Assembly (NCBI RefSeq): GCF_904849725.1
Contig: NC_058519.1
Coordinates: 185,927,703-185,991,702, forward strand
Length of the DNA stretch: 64,000 nucleotides
Reading direction: 5' to 3'
Source: Hordeum vulgare subsp. vulgare
Taxonomy: Eukaryota; Streptophyta; Magnoliopsida; Poales; Poaceae
The notes below the pieces were generated by a model that worked only from the letters and a program-made list of their open reading frames with translations, did not search any database and was not told the DNA's origin. Shown piece by piece: positions 11,128-23,387 of the stretch. How positions within the stretch are numbered: position 1 is the first letter of the stretch; each line of letters starts with the position of its first letter. Both the position numbers and the translations under genes were made by a program.

Positions 11128-12071
11128 GTGGCCATGGTGAACACCACCCTGGCCTACAATATGGGTGCTCTGCATCTTGTCTCTTTCCTCCAGGCCGTTT
11201 CTAGCCAAATCAAGTTGTCTCAGTATGTCACAACCCTTCTCCTTGACCAGTCAAGCCACTTCCCGGCACCACCTAGCTTCCAAGCTCCCTCTGGGTGCGT
11301 CTCATCCATGCACGAGGAAGCTCTAGAGAGCTCCCAAGCTCTCTCTCCCTCCCCTCTCTTATCTCTTCTCCTCCGAGCCTCTCTGGTTCACACTCAGCTT
11401 CTCCCCCCTCCCAGCAACCTCCTGAGCACCTCCCCTTCCCTCCCAAGCTCTCCTCCTCCTACTGCTCAGCCATGGCCGAAGATCCCTCGGCGGCCTCCGC
11501 TCAAGCCCGAGCTAGCCAGCTCCTCTCCTCCCCCTTCTAGCTACTCCAGGAGTACCCCCACAGTCCACCGCAGCTCCTCCCCACTCTCACTCCTTCCTCT
11601 TAGGTGGCCGGGGCACCTTCCTCCCCATCAGCCGAAGCTGACCCTGCCACGGCAGAGATCTCGCTTGCCCACACGGATTCCCTGCAGGAATGGGTCCATA
11701 GGGCGGCGGCGACTTCCTCCCCCGAGCCTGCTGATGGTCAGGGCACTGCCAAGGGTGGCTACGGCCGCCGGAGGATGCACCAGCGTCGGTCGGCTCCCAC
11801 TCCCGCTCTCCCTCCCTATCCAAGCGAAGGAGGAAGAAGACCCCTGGTTGGCGGGGCCACCTTGTCATCCTCCCCCGGTCGGGCCCAGGCAATAAGTGGC
11901 CACGCCTTCGGCCTGGTACCGCCTTCCCCGTCTGGAGGCATATTCTTGCGAATACGCCTTCGACGTGGCCGGCCTGCCCACGACTCTGAGCAGCTGGGCC
12001 GGCCCAAGATCTATCCAGCGCCCAGGGCGGCTGTAACCCTCTCGTGCAAGCTTTTCTTTTTATTTTATTAG
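11128..12071 (+). other. GC-rich open-frame island in the LARD 5' LTR
   Basis: Within an AT-rich LTR this stretch is GC-rich and has overlapping plus-strand open frames (11128-11895, 11295-11540, 11604-12071) giving Pro/Ser/Arg-rich predicted peptides. The same island is in the other LTR at 20007-20930, but the two copies differ by frameshifts. No recognised domain is present. I regard it as non-coding or a captured fragment; its role, if any, is unknown. Confidence 0.45.
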
Positions 12072-13639
12072 GAACTTCAGAAATCCCTAATATTTAATCA
12101 TAACTCCAAGTTGGTTGGTTCAAAATTTTGCACGTCTCAAAAATCAAGATCTATCCTGAGGTGTGCTTTGCACATTTTTTCAAACAACTTTTATACTATA
12201 TTTATATTGAAAATACAGATATGATTGCTTCTAGCCCCCTTTCAATAATCCTACAGGATTCAAATCCACTCCAAATGGAGTGATTCCAAATTCCAGGGTC
12301 TTCTAATATCATACCCTATTTTTGAAGCCTTGGTCAACATATTTGTATGACATATTTCTGTTGCCATAAATAAATAGCTCCCTTTTGCTATTTATTCCAT
12401 GTTATAAACTTCCTAGAATATTCATACCAACTCCAAATCCAGTGAAACAACTTCCTAAATATTTCTAAATTCATGCTCTGTCAAATTAGTGCCTCCACTC
12501 ATTTTTAGCAGAATATTTTCTGTGGGCTTCATAAAGGATCCCCTATTCCTCCTCTCATCCATTCAAAAACACCTCATGGTCCAACTCTCCTCTAGGAAAC
12601 TTCAGGTATTTTTCTTATGACCAGAGAGGTCGAAGAAAAATAAATCTTCTGTTTTATATAGCACATTTGTTCTGCTTGTTGTGTGGCTGACTGTGATTGT
12701 TTCCGACGATAGTTGACGAGTAGACGGAGTTCTCGGAGTTGGATGGGAAGACCACGAAGACCCCGAGGACTTATCTGAGCAAAGGCAAGCAACCCTTTGA
12801 ACATGTTTGAGCATATGTTATATTGCATGCCAGTAGAGAAAATATTTCCGTTGCATGTGATCATAAGTATCGGTAAATCATCGAAGTGATGTTATCGATG
12901 GCTCCTCCGGAGCACTTGCATTTTGAGCATGATCCTACCACCTATGAGGGTCACCCTGATATCATGTTGACAATTAGAGCTAAGCATAATGATAGCATGA
13001 GCATGATGATGGTATAAATCAAAGGTTTATGAAAACCCCCGTCAGGTGCCACTAATGCCTGAGGGTGATGATGAGTTAGGTGGCCACTCTTGGTGAAGTG
13101 GTGCACCAGGTATTTTGGTGTTAGTGGTTTCAGAAATGGGAATAGATTTATGATGTGTTGGCCGTCCCAACCTTACATGTACGACCACGTTACCCCTTTA
13201 TGGGACGGGGCTTTCTTGATTACTCTGCCCGGTGCTAGCAAAGAGCCATATTACTAGTGGTGGGAGTGATGTGTGGTCACTCTCGTGATAGGGTCGTGAC
13301 AGGTAGGGTGACTATGCCGTTTTTACGTGTTCCAGGCACACCGTTTGTCCACGCATGGTTGCTACTGTCCAGAGTCGATGCTCGTAAGATGTACAACATG
13401 TGGGTTGGGTACCAATCGAGTGGACCTCTTTGTCTAGTTTCGTCAGGGTAAAGGCATTGATCGGGTACTTACCTCGGGTATGTTATATACCGCGAGTCGT
13501 GGATGACACGGAAGTTTCCTGGAACTCGTGGGTCTAGCGTACAACTTTTGCAGAGTGTAAAACTATTTGAATAGCCGTGTCCATGGTCAAGGACAGTTGG
13601 GTAATCCTGTTTAAACTACGTCCAATCATTTCGGCATAA

Positions 13640-13644
<5 letters not shown>

Positions 13645-13684
<40 letters not shown>
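13645..13684. repeat. (GT)20 microsatellite
   Basis: A pure GT run of 40 bp lies in the LARD 5' LTR. The homologous site in the 3' LTR (near 22524) has only a few GT units, so it expanded after insertion or contracted in the other copy. Confidence 0.95.
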
Positions 13685-13686
<2 letters not shown>

Positions 13687-14144
13687 AATGGTGTTATCTC
13701 AGAAAGAGTTGATATCAACAAGTTTGGTGATTTTGCATATCGGCTGAACCCAGAGTGTTCAGCCCATAACAGAGATGTTGATATATGTAACATGTTATTC
13801 TAAATACCAGCTAGCTTATGTTGCACATCCATCTATGATCATGTTTATTTACAGTTAAGTTGCTATCCACCAAATACTGCATATTACTTGTTACCATACC
13901 AACTGCATTATCCATATCATGGGTTGTTTGCGAGTACATTCAAAGTACTCATTGGCTTGTCACTGGTTATTTCACTGACCAGGTATAAGAGAACAGGATA
14001 TGGTGAAGAGTAACTTGGTGACGTTCCTATGAGCTAGGACGCTTCCCAGTAAGAATGCATGTAGGTTAAGGCTGATGGCATGGGTTCACCCTTTCGACCA
14101 ATATTTTCGCTATTGGCCAAGTTTAGTGTGTTGGCCCTCAAGGC

Positions 14145-14156
14145 CTATATATATAA
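14145..14156 (+). promoter_or_regulatory. LTR TATA box of the LARD
   Basis: CTATATATATAA lies about 155 bp before the LTR end and is the best candidate for the element promoter. The homologous site in the 3' LTR (about 35762) reads CTATATACGTAA, i.e. mutated. Confidence 0.5.
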
Positions 14157-14313
14157 GAGTTGACCGCAACGGTCATTTATTGTATGAAACAGTATGTATG
14201 GATGTAAGACTCTTGTCATTCAGTTTCTGTGTGTTCGGTGAGCATTGATCTCTGGGATCACTTAGCACGTTTATTGGGCGATCTCGACCCATAAATCGGG
14301 GTCCCCACAAAGC

Positions 14314-14326
14314 TGGTATCCGAGCC
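14314..14326 (+). promoter_or_regulatory. LARD primer binding site (Met-tRNA type)
   Basis: TGGTATCCGAGCC starts 4 bp after the LTR and matches the common initiator-methionine priming site TGGTATCAGAGCC at all but one base. Confidence 0.8.
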
Positions 14327-17300
14327 ATCCTGATGGTAGGAAGCCCTTAGTTAGCACGGACGTTAGTTAGTATAAAACTGCTTTCCAAACCCTTCAAAAG
14401 TACATGCAAATCCTATATATTTCTCGCATCTCCTAAATATTCAATGAAAATGAAGGTTATACTTTAGCCTTCCACCTTATTATCTGACACTCCTCGTCTA
14501 CTTTTTCAAAACTTGCAAATGGTTGCTAGCAACCTTATGCCCTCTGACCACTGGATAACTTAAAATCCTTGTGGGCAACTTGGAAGGAAGCAACCTTTCC
14601 AAACAACCACCCATGAACTGAAGGATAAGGATGACAACGCTATGACCAGACGACACCAACAGGAGTACCTCCATGAGGAACGAGCATATCGAGGCCCCGA
14701 AGATGGTGACACCCTCGACACTGTTCAGGAGTGATGCCACATTCTCCTACGATGATCAGGACATAATAAGTGCAAGACCATTATTTGCATCACTAATAGA
14801 GCGACCCTGTCAACATTAAGGTTGTGTCAACCACCACCGGTGGATGAGAACGTCGCCATTTGGTCCGCCTCACCTTAGTGAGCAGGAAAACGGCTCTCTT
14901 CATCCCCCTCTCTAGGTGTCGATATCGCGATCAACATGACTAATGGGTCAAAGATCTATCATGCCTTGATAATGTCATTGCATAAAAGTCGTCCACTTGG
15001 AACTCTCGACGCCTTGAAAGGCAAGAAGACAATGACAAGGTTATAAAGACAACAGAAGACCTATCAACGACGGCCATGAAGAACCACCTTCGTCGGCAAC
15101 TCACCACACGAGAAGTCATCAAGAATTCTTCCAACTCAACCTGAGTCACTTCGGCAAGCAACAAGAAGAGACGTGGCAACACCATGAGAAGGTCCAGAAG
15201 ACATAGCATACTCCTCTCGGAAGCATGAAGCTAGCACGACTGTCGAGTCCAAGAACCCCTACGGTAGGATGAGTCGTAAATCTCTTATACGAAGTCAAGT
15301 CCGTGAAATGGTTCGGATGGAACCATGTTGTGTGTTGCTTGTTTTGTTGTTTGTGCTTTGATATAAGTCGCGCTTTTGCCCCAGGCAACGAATACACGAT
15401 TATATCACGTGCCTTATCTTGATGTTTGAGTTGACTTTCTAAGACTTGTTTGATTACACTTGCACTATAGCACCCTTAGGCACTCTCCTCTATGCTACTC
15501 TCTCTCTCCCTCTCTCTCACCCTTCTCGACAACTAAAGACCAGCAAGACAAGATGCACGAGGGATCCACTTCAACGGACAGCTGACACTGAAGACATTGA
15601 CTATACCATGCCTAACCACCCGCAGCCCGTAGAGGTTGTGCTTTTCCTCGAGATTGGAAAGCCTCCCTAGCCCCAACCTAACCCCCACAAACCTTTCCGG
15701 CTCAAATTTCTGGTCACGTGTCTAATACACAGATTTACCAGAACACCTATCAAGCCCCGATAAACCCCGTTTAGCACCGGGTTCTTTATGGGACGAGTGA
15801 TCACAGTGAACGAGTATCCTTCATTCTTAAGCCAGTACCATGACCCTGATGCCATAAGAAGGACCGTTCTCGGATATAATGGTATTATACTAAGGTTGTT
15901 GTGATGATGATGGTTGTCTTGAGGATATAGCTAGACTATCTTGGTGGATCATAAGACCCATATGCAGGTAGGTGAACTTGGTGGAACAAGTTGATATAGT
16001 AGCATAACCTACATGTTCTTGGAGTAAGATTGGATTTAGTAGGATGATTATGATCACGAGCGATAATTCTTGGTGGTATAATTGACTTTATCAAGTAGTT
16101 GGCATGATTTGATGCTTTTACCATTATGACTTGGAGTATCGAGTAAGAGTTCTTATTGGACTTGAGTCTTGGATTTAAATAGGTAAACTCAATAGAGTAT
16201 CGATGATGACAGAGACCACATGGTTCAAAGTAAATTGAATTTAGCCTGATGATGACACCATGTTTCTCGGTGGATAATGAGTAGAAGTAATTGGAGTTGT
16301 AGAAATAACTTATGAACCTGTATAAGCAGTCCTCAGAGATTATTTGGCCATGAGATTGAATGTTGGTGGATATACTATGACGTAATCCTTGCAGGAACAT
16401 GTGAATTATGAGGACTCTAAGTGATCCTGTAAAACCCCATCAATATTGGATTTGTAGGAGTGATGAGTCCACTGATGATTGACCGGATTGATAGACCACT
16501 TGACCGGATTCATAGGAAGGAAGCGAGATCTTGGATTGGTATACTATGTGCTTCCTTAATATAGAAATGCAGTACCCTGTCCATTGGATGATCTAGTTGG
16601 ACATTTGGATTTGTAGCATCCTAGTTCGAGCTTAGCAGCTTGTATGTTTCCCCGAGGTTCCCACATAGGGACACATGTGCAATGTATGTTGTATGATACT
16701 TGTGGTGTTTGGGTTTAGTCAATCCCTCAACCCCGGAGTTGACTAGCATAAGCGGTGTGGAGTTGACTTATGTGAGATGGTATCTTAAATGAAATAGGGT
16801 GATTTTGTCCAGAGTTAGAGGTCAGACTATTGGCATCTAAGGAATGTTCTGAAGGATAAGATGATAACTGTTCACCCACATCCTAAGTTCCTTGAGACCC
16901 TAAAGCTTCACCCAGCCATAAGGTGGTCAAATTACGACCATAGAAAACGGCTCTAAGTCGTTGGAATATGGCCAGTACTCCGCCCGACCACCACCCATCG
17001 TGTCTATGATGAACATGGGCATGAAGGACTAGGTCATGTCGGACCACAAACCCCTCGACAAGTGACCACCCATAGCAAGTCCTTGTTCTCCTCACCTGTC
17101 TCATGAGCGCTGTGCTTATGTCATGCTTGGGGCAAATATGTTGTTATCCACGCGGATGACATACTTATTCACCCAATAAGAGGAAGAATACCTTAGTCCT
17201 GTTTGGACGAACCCCAAGGACGCTGATTGCCATGCCCCTCAAGAGTAAGGTGTTATATCGAGAAGAAGGGTTTCTCGAAGCAACCTCAAGGCAGCGGAAG

Positions 17301-18161
17301 TCGATCCTACCCAAGACAAGACGAAAAACCTCCATGGTTAGGAAACCATGACAATGACAAAGAAGCAGAAGACGTCAACCGCCGATCCTGCACCGACTAC
17401 ATCAACGATGTTAATAATCCTCGATGAGTCAAGACGATGAAGCCTTTGGACAGCGAGAGAAATTAGACGACTTCTTCTTAGTCCAAACCAAGGACGAGAG
17501 TCCTAATTGGATCAGGTGAAAACCTGCTAAAGGTGATTCACCCGCTTGCCGAGCCGCGGACCTTAGGAGTGGATGACTGGTCTATACACTTGGGTAGCCA
17601 GCTCATCCAGAACCCCTCGTGAACCCTCCGAGATGGTAGGACTTGTTCCGGACTCTAAGTCTCCGAGGTTAGACTCATGGGCGAGACCCTACCCGGACCC
17701 TTTCGCGAGAAGCCTTCGAAGACCACTCCAACACCCTCGAGGATGAAGACCACCCGCGACCATAGCTTGCCTGCCTTAAAGGAGTCAAGGACTTCCCCGT
17801 TAGCGGGGAGCTACGCAAAGACTTTGACAGTATGCTCTAACACGAGACATCTAGATGTCGCTAACCGGCTTGAGCGGCCCCATGACCAGAACCTAGACAC
17901 ATTATCTTGCCACGTATTCCTACCTTGGAATGCACTTGAAAGCCAGAACCTTGCACGGACCTAGTGCACCAAGCCCTCGGTCAAGCCTAACTTATTGCCA
18001 AAACCCGCTCAGTCAGGCAAGGACACACGGAGCATTTCAAGCTGTATCATCAAGCACCTCAAGACCGACAAGAGCAACATGGGGACATGAAGACTACCTC
18101 CGACTCAAGATTTTGTATCTCTCCAACCCCTAGCCTAGAAATCTCGAGGGTGAGATTTTAT
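14327..18161 (+). other. LARD internal domain, non-coding
   Basis: About 3.8 kb without any long or recognisable frame, as expected for a LARD. There is a short pyrimidine-rich CT tract near 15499-15520. I found no reverse transcriptase, integrase or gag motif on either strand. The known LARD internal domains are thought to be conserved as structured RNA rather than protein; that cannot be tested here. Confidence 0.65.
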
Positions 18162-18176
18162 TAAGGGGGTAAGGTT
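18162..18176 (+). promoter_or_regulatory. LARD polypurine tract
   Basis: TAAGGGGGTAAGG lies just before the 3' LTR start (TGTAACACC at 18177) and fits a plus-strand primer. Confidence 0.75.
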
Positions 18177-20006
18177 TGTAACACCCTGTGTTTAGATTTC
18201 CTGACTAATTTACTTATTTCAAAAATCAGGGAAATTAAATTTGTTTTGTGAATGCTTGTCATGCTTGAAGTGACTGTTGTTTGCTTGCTTGCTTGTATGC
18301 CTGTGGTTGATCCTCAATAATTCATGTTACTCTCCAAACTCACCTATGTAGCCAAAAACTCCTGCCTAATGATCATGCCATGTGTTTAGGACCAGAAACT
18401 ATTTTTACCAAATATTACTTTCACCAAAACGCATTTTTTTGAATTAAGCTTTCAGAACCCGTGAGATGAGATATGTACTACAAGTCCTAAAATTAGGGAA
18501 TTTATTTTACACCAATTATTTTATTTAAAACCCATTATCAAAACGGCTTCCCAAAACCACAATATTATTATTTTAAAAGTTATTTTTATATTTTATTTAA
18601 ATGCCTTCCTGTGAGGCCAGAAATGGTCTCTTATGAAGGCAAGTTATTTTTATTGATTTTAAAATATTTAAGAAAATTTAGGGAAACTCAGTGGACATAT
18701 ATATTCCATATATATGTGTTTCAACACATGGTCATGTTCAAATATTGGGCAAACCTCTTCAAAATCCTTCCTACCTATTTCAAGCTTTTTGGAGTATTTC
18801 CATAAGAAATATTCTCAATAAATTCGTGTAAAATTCTAGCATGTCAAATATGATATATGTGATTATCTTGCCAAGTTTCATCTCAATCCAAGTTGTTTTG
18901 ATTCCCCTAAATGTTCTAAAACCCTATGTGTCCAGATCCAAATTTGAGCAACTCTATATTGTCAAGTGTCTCCAATTGTGCTCACATTTGGTAGACATGT
19001 TCTTATACTCCAATAATGCATCCACACCAAGTGGTGCATCAAGGAGAATAGAAGAACTTGTCCCAAGCCTCTCAAAACCCTCTATTGATTTCTTAGTTTG
19101 GGAAATTTTACATTATAAAGTTTCTCCAATTGACCCCAAAACTTTTCGGGCATGCTTTAATGCTCAAATAATGCCCCCACACCAAATATTGGATTTGTGG
19201 GAATTGATTTGAATAGTTTTGTAAGAAAAAAGTCATTTCTGGCCCTTTCATGGGTTTTCCAAGTCTACATTGGAAACCTTCTCTACCAAATACCAAATTT
19301 GGTGTCCAGGCTTATTTTCATCTATTATTTGATCTTGTTAAGTTTCATATCCATTGAAGTTCATCTAGTTGCCCTGACACTCATGAAACACCTTGTGTGC
19401 ACTCACCAAATTGGCTCCTTTGACCCTTCCACCTTTACCCTTGAGCTCAACTTTCTACCACGGCCTTCCCTAGTTACATTTTACCTCTAGTAGCTTTACC
19501 ATGGCCTCTCGTAAATTATTGGAGAGAGACTCCATGTAACTATTCCTCATTTTTACCCTTGGGTCACCATTTTTACCCTTCATGTTCCACTTCTGCTTAA
19601 GCCAAATACCCCACCTCTTTCTAGAGGGTCCCTAGCATCCCAAGGCATCATTTCAAACAAAGTTATGGCATGCTCATGTGGGGAAAATAAGCAGCACATG
19701 TGCAAGTTCATTTCTGGTTGAAATATAGCTTTGTATAGCAAGTACTAGCTACCCTCCTGTGCGTGAGCTCAAACTTGGCATTGTTGTAGTCCTTCCATGT
19801 ATAAGGCCGGTAGGCAATGTTTTACCTCAATTCCCCTTCTGGGAAAACCACTTTTGCCAGTCCCTAGTTTCTTGTTACAAACTTAATCATAGTCAAAATC
19901 CCACCTAACCAGCCCCAGATGATTTCAAACACCTTAGTCTCCTTCCTGCATGCATGCCCTGAGCTAAAGACATATTTGACTAGTCAAATTATCACTCTAG
20001 GCACAG

Positions 20007-20930
20007 GTGGCCGTGGTGACCACCACCCTGGCCTGCAATTTGGGAGCTCTGCACCTTTTCTCTTTCCTCCAGGATGTTTCTAGCCCAACCAAGTGGTCTC
20101 AGTATGTCATAGCCCTTCCCCTTGACCAGTCAAGCCACTTCCCGGCACCAGCTAGCTTCCAAGCTCCCTCTGGGGTGTGTGGCATCCATGCACCAGGAAG
20201 CTCTAGAGAGCTCCCGAGCTCTCTCTCTCCCTCCCCCTCTCTTATCTCTTCTCCCCCGAGCCTCTCTGGATCACACTCAGCTTCTCCTCCCTCCCAGCAA
20301 CCTCCTGAGCACCTACCCTTCCCTCCCAAGTTCTCCTCCCCCTGCTCAACCATAGCCGAAGATCCCTCGGCGGCGTCCACTCGAGCCAGAGCTAGCCATC
20401 TCCTGTGCTCCCCTTCTAGCTACTCCAGGAGTACCCCCAGTCCACTGCAGCTCCTCGCCACTCTCCCTCTTTCCTCTCAGGTGGACGGGGCACCTTCCTC
20501 CCCATCAGCTGAAGTTGACCCTGCCACGGCAGAGAACCCGCTCGCCCCCGCCGATTCCCTACGGGAATGGGTCCACACGGTGATGGCGGCTTCGTCCCCC
20601 GAGCGTGCTGGTGGCCGGGGCACTGCCAAGGGTGGATACGGCCGCCGGAGGATGCACCAACGTCGCCCAGCTCCCGCTCCTGTGCTCCCAATCTGTCCAA
20701 ACGAAGGGGGAAGAAGACCCCTGGCAGGCGGGGCTCCCTTGTCATCCTCCCCCGGTCGGGCCCAGGCAATACGTGGTCATGCCTTTGGCGTGGTACCGCC
20801 TTCCCCGTATGGAGGCATATTCTGGAGAATACGCCTTTGACGTGGTCGGCCGGCCCGTGAGGCTGAGTGGCTGGGCCGGCCCAAGATCTATCCAGCGCCC
20901 AGGGCGGCTGCAACCCTCTCGTGCAAGCTT
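20007..20930 (+). other. GC-rich open-frame island, second LTR copy
   Basis: This matches 11128-12071. Here one plus-strand frame runs 20007-20840, joining segments that are in different frames in the 5' copy. That shows frame is not preserved between the LTRs, which argues against a maintained protein. No domain was recognised. Confidence 0.45.
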
Positions 20931-21685
20931 TTCTTTTTATTTTATTAGGAACTTCACAAATCCCTAAATATTTCATCCTAACTCCAAATTGGTTGGTTCA
21001 AAATTCTGCAGGTCCCAAAAATTAAGATCTAACGAGAGGTGTGCTTTGCACAATTTTCCAAACAACTTTTATATTATACTTATATTTAAAATATAGATTC
21101 GAATGCTTCTAGCCCCTTTCAAAAATCCTAGAGGATTCAACTCCACTCCAAATGGAGTGATTCCAAATTCCAGAGTGTTCTAATATCATACCCTATTTTT
21201 GAAACCTTGGTCAACATTTTTGTATAACATATTTTTGTTGAAATAAATAAATAGCTTCCTTTTGCTATTTATTCCATGTTATAAACTCCCTAGAATATTC
21301 ATACCAACTCCAAATCGAGTGAAACAACTTCCTAAATATTTCTAAATTCGTGCTCTATCAAATGAGTGCCTCCACTCATTTTTAGCAGAATATTTTCTAT
21401 GGGCTTCACAAAGGATCCCCTATTCCTACTCTCATCCATTCAAAAATCCCTGATGGTCCAACTCTCCTCTAGCCAGCTTCAGGTATTTTTCTTATGACCA
21501 GAGTGGTCCAAGAAAAATAAAACTGATGTTTTATATATCACTTTTGTTCTGCTTGCTGTGTGGCTGACTGTAATTGTTTCCGACGATAGTTGACGAGTAG
21601 ACAGAGTTCTCGGAGTTGGATCGGAAGACCGCGAAGACCCCGAGGACTTATCCGAGCAAAGGAAAGCAGCCCTTTGACCATGTTT

Positions 21686-21829
21686 GGTAAATCATTGAAG
21701 TGATGTTACCGATGGCTCCTCCGGAGCACTTGCATTTTGAGCATGATCATAAGTATCGGTAAATCATTGAAGTGATGTTACCGATGGCTCCTCCGGAGCA
21801 CTTGTATTTGAAGCATGATCCTACCACCT
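21686..21829 (+). repeat. 72-bp tandem duplication in the LARD 3' LTR
   Basis: Two consecutive ~72-bp units begin GGTAAATCATTGAAGTG at 21686 and 21758. The 5' LTR has one such unit (from about 12871) and extra sequence before it that the 3' LTR lacks, so this is a local rearrangement of the 3' LTR. Confidence 0.8.
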
Positions 21830-22809
21830 ATGAGGGTCATGCTGATATCATGTTGACAAGTAGAGCTCAGCATAATGATAGAATGAGCATGATGATGGTA
21901 TAAATCAAAGGTTTATGAAAACCCCGTCGGGTGCCACTAATGCCCGAGGGTGATGATGAGTTAGGTGGCCACTTTTGAAGTGGTGCACTGGGTATTTTCG
22001 TGTGAGTGGTTTTGGAAACGGGAATATATTTATGATGGGTCGACCGTCACAACCTTACATGTACGAGTACCCCTTTATGGGGCGGGGCTTTCTTGATTAC
22101 TCTAGTCGGTGCTAGCAAAGAGCTACATTACTAGTGGCGGGAGTGATGTGTAGTCACTCTCGTGATGGGGTCGTGCCAGGTAAGGCGACTATGCCGTTTT
22201 TACGTGTTCCAGGCACACCGTTGGTCCCCGGATGGTTTATACTATCCAGAGTCGGTGCTCGTAAGACGTACAGCATGTGGGTTGGGTACCAATCGAGTGG
22301 ACCTCTTTGTCTAGTATCGTCAGGGGAAAGGCATTGATCGGGTACTTACCTCGGGTATGTTATATACCGCGAGTCGTGGATGACATGGAAGTTTCCCGGA
22401 TCTCGTGGGTCCAACGTAAAACCTCTGCAGAGTGTAAAACTATTCTAATAGTCGGGTCCACGGTCAAGGATAGTTGGGTAATCCTGCTTAAACTACGTCA
22501 AGTCGTTTCCGTATAAACCGAGTTTGTGTGTGTCTAATGGTGTTAACTGAGAAAGAGTTGATATGACCAAGTTTGGTGATTTGGCATATCCGGTGAACCC
22601 GGAGTGTTCAGCCTATAACATATATGTTGATATTTGTAACTTGTTCTTCTAAATACCATCTAGCTTATGTTGCACTTCCATCTATGATCATGTTTATTTA
22701 CAGTTAAGTTGCTATCCACCAAATACTGCATATTACTTGTTACCATACCAACTGCATTATCCATATTATAGGTTGTTTGCGAGTACATTCAAAGTACTCA
22801 TTGGCTTGC

Positions 22810-23367
22810 TGATGGGGTTATAGTCCCAGGGTAGGGTCATAGGCCTGCCTTATAAGTCCTACCCAAGGACTACCCTTCATAAGGGACAAGGCCCTTAATC
22901 AGTTCCGACTGAATTAAGAACTTCCCATCATCCAGTCGGTGACGATTCCCCCATCATCCAGTCGGAAACGAGCATTCGGAGCATATTAAACTTACCGACT
23001 GGATTCCACTCTGTATATCGTAACCTCCCTGGAGGGCAATGGTCATATGTTTTCATACACTATTATTAGCATTTAAGGCATACGTTACCCATAACGTAGG
23101 CATTTATTCGCCACTACTCCACCCCTGTGCACCGGACCGTTGTGAAGGGCAGCGCACTCTATATAAGCCGCCCTTCCCCACTGGTGCAGGGGTTGGCATT
23201 TCACTATACTCTATATTACACTCGACATTAAGCTCCCAAGAGGACTGAGACGTAGGGATTTTACCTCCACCGTAGAGGGGCCTGAACTCATACAACCTCG
23301 CCATAGCTAAGGCTCTGCCCATCCTTTTGTACCCTACACATCTACTGTCAGACTCATACCCACGACA
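22810..23367 (+). repeat. 5' LTR of element A
   Basis: 558 bp, TGATGGGGTTATAG to CCCACGACA, the same length as the 3' LTR. A TATA box (TATATAAG) lies at 23160-23167, about 200 bp before the LTR end. Confidence 0.95.
23160..23167 (+). promoter_or_regulatory. TATA box of element A LTR
   Basis: TATATAAG within CTCTATATAAGCCGCCC; the identical motif is at 35365-35372 in the 3' LTR. Confidence 0.6.
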
Positions 23368-23369
23368 GT

Positions 23370-23387
23370 TGGCGCCCACCATGGGGC
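23370..23387 (+). promoter_or_regulatory. primer binding site of A (Lys-tRNA type)
   Basis: TGGCGCCCACCATGGGGC begins 2 bp after the LTR and matches the plant lysine-tRNA complement at about 15 of 18 positions. The ATG inside it (23381) is also a possible gag start codon. Confidence 0.7.

Larger units (their letters stand above)
9299..14309 (+). repeat. 5' LTR of the LARD (5011 bp)
   Basis: It starts TGTAACACCATGTG and ends GGGGTCCCCACA directly before the priming site. It aligns along its length with 18177-22809 plus 35578-35926. Most of it is AT-rich and non-coding, with a GC-rich island at about 11128-12071, a GT microsatellite at 13645-13684, and a TATA box only about 155 bp from its end, so almost the whole LTR is U3. 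Confidence 0.85.
18177..22809 (+). repeat. 3' LTR of the LARD, part 1
   Basis: This is the counterpart of the 5' LTR from its first base to the site hit by element A. It ends in CTTGC (22805-22809), the left duplication of A. It contains the GC-rich island and a local 72-bp duplication absent from the 5' LTR. Confidence 0.85.

Noticed and set aside
14327..18161. Hidden gag or pol in the LARD internal domain
   Set aside because: No long frame and no RT, RNase H, integrase or gag motif seen on either strand.
20007..20840. 277-codon plus-strand open frame as a host gene
   Set aside because: It lies inside a LARD LTR, is frameshifted relative to the other LTR copy, is Pro/Ser-rich because of GC content, and has no domain.
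18177..22809. Possible assembly artefact because ~5 kb is repeated in 9299-14309
   Set aside because: The copies differ by several percent with their own indels, and boundaries coincide with TG...CA ends, priming site, purine tract and a target duplication, so they are true LTRs.
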